Assembly: GCA_003665825.1 (NCBI GenBank)
Contig: QPFY01000016.1
Span: 682,001 to 746,000, forward strand
Length of the DNA: 64,000 bases
From: Microbotryum silenes-acaulis
Lineage: Eukaryota > Basidiomycota > Microbotryomycetes > Microbotryales > Microbotryaceae
Reading direction: 5' to 3'
How positions within the stretch are numbered: the stretch's first letter is position 1; every line of letters begins with the position of its first letter. The notes beneath the pieces were generated by a model that saw nothing but the letters and a program-made list of their open reading frames with translations, did not search any database and was not told the origin of the DNA. Made by a program: the position numbers and the translations under genes. This document shows, one piece after another, positions 57,103 to 64,000 of this stretch.

Positions 57103-58803
57103 ATGGCGACGATGCAACGATCGGATTCATTCGCCGTACAGGAAGGTAGCAGGTCGGTGCTCGCGCTCGTGCTGTCACTGTCGCCGCTGTACCTCTTGCT
57201 CCAGTCGCGTGGTCAGTCCCTGAGCAACTCCACACCGCCTCGGTCTCCGCTTTCCGAACCAACGTAGCTGACCTTTGGCATGTCTTACGACCTACAGGTA
57301 GACTCGGACTCGACAACCTCCACCTCGGCTTGATCCAGGTCGTCATGCTACTCCTGCTCAAGACCGTACTCAACTTTATCCCCTTGGGCTCTTCGCTCGC
57401 CAACTCATTCAGCTCCGAAGCCAAGACCGATTCCCGCCAAGTGCAACAAATGCAAACTGAGCAAGGCACCAAACTAAAGACCCAGAAAAAACGTCGAACC
57501 AAAAAAGTCTCCTCAAAAGCTGCCGCCGCAGCTCCCGTTGATACGGGATTGTACCGAACCGCCTGGCTCGATCAAATCGTGACCAACTTTATCGCCTCGA
57601 CCGAACCTCGCTACCTCAAACTTCTACCCGACCCAGAAACACCCCCACCGCTGCCCGCTATGCCGTTGGAACAATGGGACTCGATGTACAAGGACGACGC
57701 GTTGCAGGTCTCGTGCCACCCCAAGATGAAATCCTTGTTCGCGATCCAGGCCAAGTTCCCCGACGTGCCTTTGCGCAAGCTATACGAAACTTTGATCGAC
57801 GTGCAGAAGCGCAAGGAATGGGATGGGATGTGTGCCGATGTCGGCGAGATTGAGATGGTTGAACTAGGAGGTAGGAGGGGTAGTTGCTCATGGATTGCCA
57901 TGAAGGGAATGGCTATGATCAAAGCCAAGGTGCGCAATGGCTCTTCTCGTGCGTAATTAGTTTATGTAGCTCACGAACTTTGTCTTCGTATTCATACTAC
58001 AGGACTTGTGCGTCGTTTCCGTCGTCAACCGGCTCCCTGCAGAAGCCGACGGCAAAGTGCGCATCACGTGCTCGACGACGTCCTTTGATCACCCCAAGTA
58101 CCCGCCCAAACCCGAGTACAACCGCATGAAGCTTGGCGTTTCTGGTTTCTTGATCGAAGACTTTGGAGAGGGCGGAAGTCAGATCACCCAACTGACCGAT
58201 CTTTCGGGTCTTGGATGTGAGTCTCATTCCCTTTGTGGTGCCCGTAGGCGAAGAACTTTCGGAATCTCACCTCTCACTCTTGTACGATGCACAGCTTGGA
58301 TTCCCTCCGCCGTTCTTCGCACCGTCACCCAAACCATGCTCCCCAAGTCTCTGCAACGCATGGGCCGGACCGCAGCCGAATTTGACCTGTCCAAGTCTCG
58401 CTTCGCTCTCGAAGGCGACGAATGGTTACCCCCTCTCCTTGGTTCCGCCGACGATAGCAAACCCGACCCTGGATCAGCACCTGCTGGAGCTAGCACAGAG
58501 GCTGATGACGATGTTGATGAAGACGATGACGATGACGATTTCACCGACGACGAAGACGATGAATTATCCCCGGTCGCGCCTCGTAAAATCTCAACTCTCG
58601 TCGACCAACTCAAGACATTAACGAATCGACTTTCTGCGCTCGAAGGGGGTGCCGGTGCGGATGGCAAAGGATCGAAATGGGGTGGTTTGCTGGGCGTTTC
58701 GACGATGCATAACGGGAGTGGGAGGTTGACTGTTGCGGGTGGAGCGGCGGGAGCGGCGATCGCCTTGGCGGCTTTGTCGTTTTGGAATCGGCGAAGGAGA
58801 TAG
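57103..58803 (+). CDS. START-domain membrane-anchored protein
   Basis: Four exons (57103-57211, 57298-57929, 58003-58216, 58295-58803) join to 487 residues. Near the N-terminus are one or two hydrophobic segments (SVLALVLSLSPLYLLLQSR and LHLGLIQVVMLLLLKTVLNF). A Lys-rich linker follows, then a START-like lipid-binding domain of about 230 residues (LQVSCHPKMKSLFAIQAKFP, VPLRKLYETLIDVQKRKEWD, GSCSWIAMKGMAMIKAKDLC, VRITCSTTSFDHPKYPPKPE, SWIPSAVLRTVTQTMLPKSL). A very acidic stretch (58510-58560) precedes a short coiled coil (STLVDQLKTLTNRLSALEGG). A C-terminal hydrophobic anchor (AGGAAGAAIALAALSFW) is followed by RRRR. START domains carry lipids between membranes. The two-ended anchoring suggests a membrane-contact-site role, which is inference. 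Confidence 0.78.
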
Positions 58804-59285
58804 AGAGGAGGAGGAGTTGCTCATGTCAGGACTGTGTACTCATATACTGTTCCTTTTCTTGAGATTGATCGATTGATGCAACGTAATTTGGTATGTCGAA
58901 GCCGAGATCGAGCGCGGCAACAACCTCCAGAGAAAACCTTTTACATGATCATTTTTGCGGTCCTTTGGAGATGGCTACAGAGATTTATGGCGCGTTACCT
59001 GAAGTGTGGTATTTGCTGGCTCTTTGATCTGGGCTTGGGTCGCCGTGCCATGTCCCATGTCGAACACCGTGATGTCATCGGCTCCTCGATCGGCCTGTCG
59101 GTGACCCATCGCATGCATCGCCGCCGCACCTCGCACACAAGCCATTTATTTGGTGAGTAGCAGCGAATTCGGCACGAGAGCTGGATACATCGAGAACACG
59201 AACTCCTAAGAAATGCAGTGATCAATCTCGATTTATCGTCGATTGCCAAGTTCGACGGTGCCGGGCCCTCGCCCGCCGCCACGTA
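58804..59285. other. Intergenic region; left flank of the pogo element
   Basis: No supported gene. At 59165-59178 it contains GAATTCGGCACGAG, identical to a commonly used cDNA-library adapter end (see findings). The TA target dinucleotide of the pogo insertion is at 59284-59285. Confidence 0.5.
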
Positions 59286-59310
59286 CAGTCAGACCTGAGA
59301 AAATTTATAT
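59286..59310 (+). repeat. Left terminal inverted repeat of the pogo element
   Basis: 25 bp, starts CAGTCAGACC and ends AATTTATAT; identical to the reverse complement of 62085-62109. Confidence 0.96.
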
Positions 59311-59614
59311 CGCCCAATCTTATACCTGTCAAAATTTATGGACTTTTCAATCTCCCGACTTTTTTGGCTGACAGAACCTGTCCAATCTTATACCTTATAA
59401 TTTATGGGTTTACAGGTCAAATTATAAGATAAGAGAGAGCCGGAAATGAGCGATTGATCAGGAATTGGCCTCTCCTTCGGCGTTCTTGTTGACGAGCCGC
59501 CTGCTGGAAGAGTCCGAAATGCCCCGAAACAGCCGAGAAGCGAGCACAGGAGAGCAAAGGCGGCGGTTGACACGTTGACAGGCTATGTAGTCGCGACGTG
59601 CTTCGCATATCATC

Positions 59615-61809
59615 ATGGTCTCATTCCCTTCCCGGAATTTGAGGATCGTCATGGTCAACTCACCGCCGATCCTCAGTTCGCCCCCTATCGCGCCGAATGG
59701 GACGCGTATCGCAAGCACCTGGTCGAACTCGAAAGGGATGGACCTCTCCCACCGGTAAGTTTTCATTTACATACTGATCGCTTGCTGCATTGCAGACCTT
59801 CTGATGATGTCTGTGGCACCTTCACAGCCGCCTCTGAAGCCTTGCCGAGAGGAGTCGGGCGCACGGGCCGCCGCGAATGAGGTCACCATGCTCGACCTGA
59901 CCTCGTCGCCTCCAAAGAAAACGCCAACAAAGCGAATCCCTCAAGCCCTCTCTCGACATACAAAGGGCTCGACTTCAGCCTCGACCTCGTCTCAAAAGGC
60001 TAAACCCATGCCTCAAAAGCTTGGACCGAAAGCGAAGGGCGCGGCGACCACCGCGCAGATTGTCAAGGTCCTTGACTATCAAAAACGGCACAAGTTGACG
60101 CTCACGGCCACCGTCAAGTGTTTCAACAATTCGCCAAACCACCGAGACATCCCGATCTTGAGCCAGCCAAAGCTCACGCAATGGCGCAAAAAGGAAGACG
60201 AGCATCGCGCCCTTCTCGAAAGCGGTCAAGGAAGCATGAGGCGCAACAACAGCGTCATGCACCCGAACCTGGAAAAGGCGCTGGCAATCTGGTGTACTCA
60301 AGCTCTCGAGCAGAACACCACCATCACCGCCGATGTATTGCGCCTGAAAGGTCAACAACTTGCCGACAAACTCGAGATTCGGGATTTCGCCTTTTCGAAC
60401 GGCTGGCTTCAGGGCTTTAAGAAAAGGTACTCGCGTGATTCTTGTTCCAGTCAGCCGTTCTGCATTGTCTGAATTTTCTCTTTGTGAATCTAGACACAAT
60501 CTTCGCTCTTACAAGTTCCATGGCGTAGGCGAGAAGGTCGATGCGAAAACGCTCGAAGAGGAGCGCAAAAGAGTCGTCGATCTTACGAACAAGTACGACC
60601 CAAGTGATATCTTCAACATGGACGAAACCGGTCTCTTCTACGCTATGCGTCCGTCTACGGGCCTTGCTCGGAACGGTCGAAATGGTGTCAAGATGAATAA
60701 GACTCGCATCACCTTCGCTTTCACGGTCAACGCCGACGGATCGGAACGGCTCCCTCCCTTCATCATTGGTAGCGCGGCGTAGCCTCGTAGCTTCAACAAA
60801 AAACCAGCCAGCTACTACAATCATTACTATCGATCGAACAAGAAGGCGTGGATGACTGGCGAGCTTTACGTCGAATGGTTGAAAGCCTGGGATCTCGAGC
60901 TTCGCAGCAAGGGCCGAAAAGTGCAACTCTGGCTCGATAACTTCTCGGGACACACGAGGGAAGTTGATTCCATCACCAACATCGAAGTTCATTACTTTTC
61001 ACCCAATGTGACGTCAAGAATCCAGCCGCTCGATCAAGGAATCATTGCGAACTTCAAGGCAAACTATCGCAGAAGGTGAGTCCCGAGGTTTGAGACTGTT
61101 TTCCAACCTATCTGATCAATGATGATGCACTCTGCTTGATAGGTTCATCCGTAGTGCTATTGCAAGGTTCGACGATGGTCAAACCGGCGACGATATCTAC
61201 GCAATCGATCAGCTTCGAGCGATGAATCTTGCGAGACAGGCGTGGAACGACATCCGCCCCGAGACGATTGCCAACTGCTGGCGCCACGCTCAAATCTTGT
61301 CTGATCGCAAGAACAAAGGATCGACCGACCATACTCCTCTTCCCAACGGTCGCGGGCCTCTCGATGGCGATCGCGGCATCATCAACGCGATGAACGCTCT
61401 GAAGACGGCGAACGATGAGCTGGTCGAAAAGGGGATAGTTACGAGCAACGAGAAGATGAGTATCCACTTTCTCGTCGATGTGGAGGAGGAGAACCTTGCT
61501 GGTGGGGCTGAAATGACCGATCAGGAGATTGTGGACCTGGTCATTGCCGAAGAGTTGGAGGAGAATTGCGAGGGAGAAGGAGGAGGGGAGGAAGCGGAGA
61601 CAGAGCTCCGACCGGCGGAGCGAACGACGCTGAAGGAGGCAATCTCAGCGCTTGATGTTTTCCTTAGGTTTGCTATGAATGGGTACTCAGGTCCAACGGA
61701 TTTGATTTCTTTTGAGGACGAGGCTAAGAGGATTCGCAGGACTCTTGTTGCCGAGCAGGATGCCGCGAGGATTCAGACGACAATGACTTCGTATTTCCAG
61801 CGTCAGTAG
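59615..61809 (+). pseudogene. Pogo-type transposase with a single premature TAG
   Basis: Exons that splice in phase: open frame to 59754, 59828-60426, 60494-61075, 61143-61809. Order: N-terminal helix (FPEFEDRHGQLTADPQFAPY); basic linker; HTH 1 (AQIVKVLDYQKRHKLTLTAT); CENP-B HTH 2 (WCTQALEQNTTITADVLRLK, AFSNGWLQGFKKRHNLRSYK). The DDE core is IFNMDETGLFY (Asp 1), VQLWLDNFSGHT (Asp 2) and IQPLDQGIIANFKANYRRR (Asp 3). An acidic C-terminus ends MTSYFQRQ. The only lesion seen is TAG at 60780-60782, between IGSAA and PRSFNKK. Related elements usually have a sense codon there, so transposase activity is lost unless readthrough occurs. The exact N-terminal start is unresolved; the first ATG in the main frame is at 59888. 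Confidence 0.85.
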
Positions 61810-62084
61810 CAGTAGGTCAAGATATTTTTTCTTGGAGCTTTCAAAACTTGTTAGATGTCATCATGCCTCAGTAGAGGCCGTACATTGGCTGTAATTCAGT
61901 AATTCGGGCCTTCTGAATTTCCTCCCCCTCAAAAGTCAATGCATCGACTCAAACGATGCACGAAAATTCTTGATTTGATGTAGGAAGCTCAAAAACGGAG
62001 TTTCAGGTCATAATGTAGTGATCTGAAGCCGAACTCTCCAAGCTTATACCTGTCTTAATTTATGGGAAAATCCGTCCACCGAAA

Positions 62085-62109
62085 ATATAAATTTTCTCAG
62101 GTCTGACTG
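62085..62109 (-). repeat. Right terminal inverted repeat of the pogo element
   Basis: 25 bp, starts ATATAAATT and ends GGTCTGACTG; exact inverse of the left repeat. Confidence 0.96.
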
Positions 62110-62428
62110 TATTACTTTCGAGGCGGTGTTGGCGCGCGGGCCCGATCGGCGACGACTCGACACGAGGCTTGCTGACGCGCTGACAGGTGCTGACGCCTGC
62201 TCACGCGACTTGGCAACTTGAGCCCAGCTCGCGCCGGGCCTCTTACTGATCCCAAGTCCCTCAGCTGGTCCCATTCCATCTCGAGTGCCATCACCTTGGA
62301 CCCACTTCCGTTGCTTCACGGTCCTAACCTGATCTCTCACTCGAGACTCCCTCGCACCTCGTCTCTCCCTGTAGTCGTCTAGCCCCGCCTAGAAGGTCCC
62401 CCCCGCCGCGAGAATCATCATCAGAACC
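62110..62428. promoter_or_regulatory. Right flank of the pogo element and ECI promoter region
   Basis: 319 bp between the transposon and the isomerase ATG. The element lies only about 320 bp upstream of the gene and could affect its expression. Inverted-repeat-like text (gacgcgctgacaggtgctgacgc) is visible near 62175. No ORF supported. Confidence 0.4.
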
Positions 62429-64000
62429 ATGACCTGGCCTTCGTCGTCGTCATCGGAACCGATCCTATTGGACATCAAAGGGCCTTACGCGATCATCACT
62501 CTCAACCAACCGGCCAAGAAGAACGCGCTCGACCTCGTACTCTACAAGCGTCTCAGTACCCTCATACAGGTTAGTCGGTCAAACTGTTCATGCCTGTTCA
62601 TCCCTTGTATCGAAACGACCAGTCAGCGAGGACTCCGGATTCTCGGCAATCGCGGCAACCGGCGGCCCGCAGCGCGCAGCGGGGGCGAGGGGGGCGACGT
62701 GGACGATGGCCGAGCTGAGACGTCTCGGCTTTGGCAAAAGCAAGCTGCAGCGCTCGAGGCTGATCAAAGCTGGCATTCACGCTGTGTTTATCCTTTAGAG
62801 CGTCGACGCGAATCCATCGGTTTACATCACCGTCTTGACCGGTCGTGGTGACTTTTTCTCCGCTGGAGCTGATGGTAAGTCGACTCGTCGCGCCTCCCCG
62901 GGTCCGAATCGAGCGCGGCTGCCCGCTTCCGGTCTTGGGTGGGGCTCGGTCCCATAAATTCCCGAAATTTGTTACTCATCGTGCCTTCTCGTCTGCATAG
63001 TCAAGCAAGCCCGAGCCCAAATCGGTGAAGAGGACGTACGAGGCTCGACCCTCCGTCGCTTGACCGAGTCCAATCTCGATCTCGCTAGGGCTTTGTACCG
63101 CCATAGCAAGATTCTCGTCGCGGCGCTCAATGGCCCTGCAATTGGCTTGAGTGCGGCGTTGTTGGGGCATTTCGATTTCGTTTACGCTGTAAGTACTTCG
63201 TACGATGATTGTGACGTCGGTTCGAGAGCGTTAGCGCATATTCTGCTGTTCCTCCACTCGCTGCGTGGACGGTCAGGGGGCGGTGCGCAATTCTGCAGAG
63301 CCGAGCGCACCCCAGATGTTTTGGACGACCACGAGCTCTCGTTATGTTTGGCCCTCGTTCCAAGCATAACCTAATCACCTCATTCTTGCCCTCTTGACCA
63401 GGTCGAGAACGCCTACATTCTGACTCCATTTTCGGCGCTCTCACTTGTCGCCGAAGGCGGGTCGTCACTGTCGTTCCCCAGGCGTATGGGCATCGTCAAA
63501 GCCAAGTGAGTGATGTTGGAGAAGGGAATTAGCCTACCACTGTGACCCAGAAGACTGATGAGTGCGACCCTTTCTAAAGTGAAGCTCTCATTCTCGGCAA
63601 GAAGCTCGGCGCTTCGGAGCTTCAACAGGTGGGTTTCATGCGATGGCGGAATTGGAGTACGAACACTTCCTGTACTAACAACGCGACTATGCAAATTCCA
63701 GAATGGCTTCTTCAACAAGGTATGTTTCACAGGCAGATCAGTCGTCCTCGGCAAGAGCTGACTTCTCACCCTCAAACCTTACCCAGATCTTCCCTCAATC
63801 CTCTGACGCCGCGTTCTTGCAATCGCTCATGACGTACCTCAAGGAAAAGTTCGCGACCTTGGACCTCGACGCCTGCCTCAAGACGAAGCAATTGATCAAG
63901 CAGACCTTGCCCGATCCGGACCCGAGCAACATCCGGGAACTCTTCGCTGCGGCCGAGCAGTTCGCCTCTGGTCGCCCCCAACAAAAATTCGCCGATATCG
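62429..64000 (+). CDS. ECI1: Delta3,delta2-enoyl-CoA isomerase (Eci1 type), 3' end beyond the window
   Basis: Exons 62429-62569, 62799-62874, 63001-63188, 63402-63505, 63580-63628, 63702-63719 and 63787 to the window end, all in phase. The crotonase fold is read from MTWPSSSSSEPILLDIKGPY and AIITLNQPAKKNALDLVLYK, through VLTGRGDFFSAGADVK (oxyanion hole 1) and LNGPAIGLSAALLGHFDFVY (oxyanion hole 2). It continues with YILTPFSALSLVAEGGSSLS then FPRRMGIVKANEALILGKKL, and ELQQNGFFNKIF. The TPF...LVAEGGSS...RRMG block is typical of peroxisomal Eci1/Dci1 and human ECI2 isomerases, used in beta-oxidation of unsaturated fatty acids. Exon 6 is an 18-nt microexon (NGFFNK). The C-terminus, where a peroxisomal targeting signal would be, is not in the window. 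Confidence 0.88.

Larger units (their letters stand above)
59286..62109 (+). mobile_element. Complete pogo/Tigger-type (Tc1-mariner superfamily) DNA transposon
   Basis: The 2824-bp element is bounded by 25-bp perfect terminal inverted repeats (left 59286-59310 starting CAGTCAGACCTGAG; right 62085-62109, its reverse complement). It is flanked by TA on both sides (59284-59285 and 62110-62111), the target duplication of this superfamily. Inside are three same-orientation subterminal repeats of about 25 bp beginning cttatacct (about 59316, 59384 and 62042) and a CENP-B-type HTH plus DDE transposase gene. Perfect TIRs and TA ends indicate recent insertion. Confidence 0.95.

Overview
This window is nuclear DNA from a fungus, most likely a basidiomycetous (Pucciniomycotina-type, 'red yeast'-like) species. 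That placement is an inference from several things: the GC-rich codon choice, very many short spliceosomal introns (about 50-150 nt) with GTAAGT/GTCAGT/GTGAGT donors, tiny first exons, the presence of a P2C (Na+/K+-type) ATPase, and KDZ and pogo DNA transposons. All gene models below were spliced by hand. For most of them the exon lengths add up to an intact reading frame.

Layout. 1-18.8 kb is a dense housekeeping block: the 5' end of a secreted-type protein (-), the mitofissin-like ATG44/DUF1748 gene (+), SURF6/Rrp14 (-), the oligosaccharyltransferase subunit OST2/DAD1 (+), the COPII GTPase SAR1 (-), V-ATPase subunit D VMA8 (+), a chitin synthase (+), a RING-type protein with a split RING (-), the TRAPP subunit TRS20/sedlin (+) and a TMEM208/SND2-like ER protein (-). 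18.8-36 kb is a gene-poor island. It contains a cysteine-rich short gene, a decayed KDZ transposase copy, a Myb/SANT-like relic, short repeats and a second KDZ transposase copy that is nearly or fully intact. 36-58.8 kb returns to genes: a P2C-type ATPase, an eIF4A-like protein that has lost helicase motifs (-), mitochondrial ribosomal protein bL19m, a diaphanous-type formin, an unknown protein (-), the PIN-domain rRNA-processing factor FCF1 and a START-domain membrane protein. 59.3-62.1 kb is a complete pogo/Tigger-type element with 25-bp perfect terminal inverted repeats and a TA target duplication. Its transposase is broken by one nonsense codon. The window ends in a delta3,delta2-enoyl-CoA isomerase gene cut by the window edge.

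The genes are unrelated in pathway, as is normal for fungi. Several do meet in the secretory and cell-growth machinery: SAR1, TRS20, OST2, TMEM208, VMA8, chitin synthase and formin. The most unusual features are two genes whose ATG start codon is itself interrupted by an intron (OST2 and VMA8), a third with an intron directly after ATG (TMEM208), a 14-nt microexon in SAR1, the eIF4A-like predicted pseudo-helicase, the paired live/dead KDZ copies, and the nearly intact pogo element.
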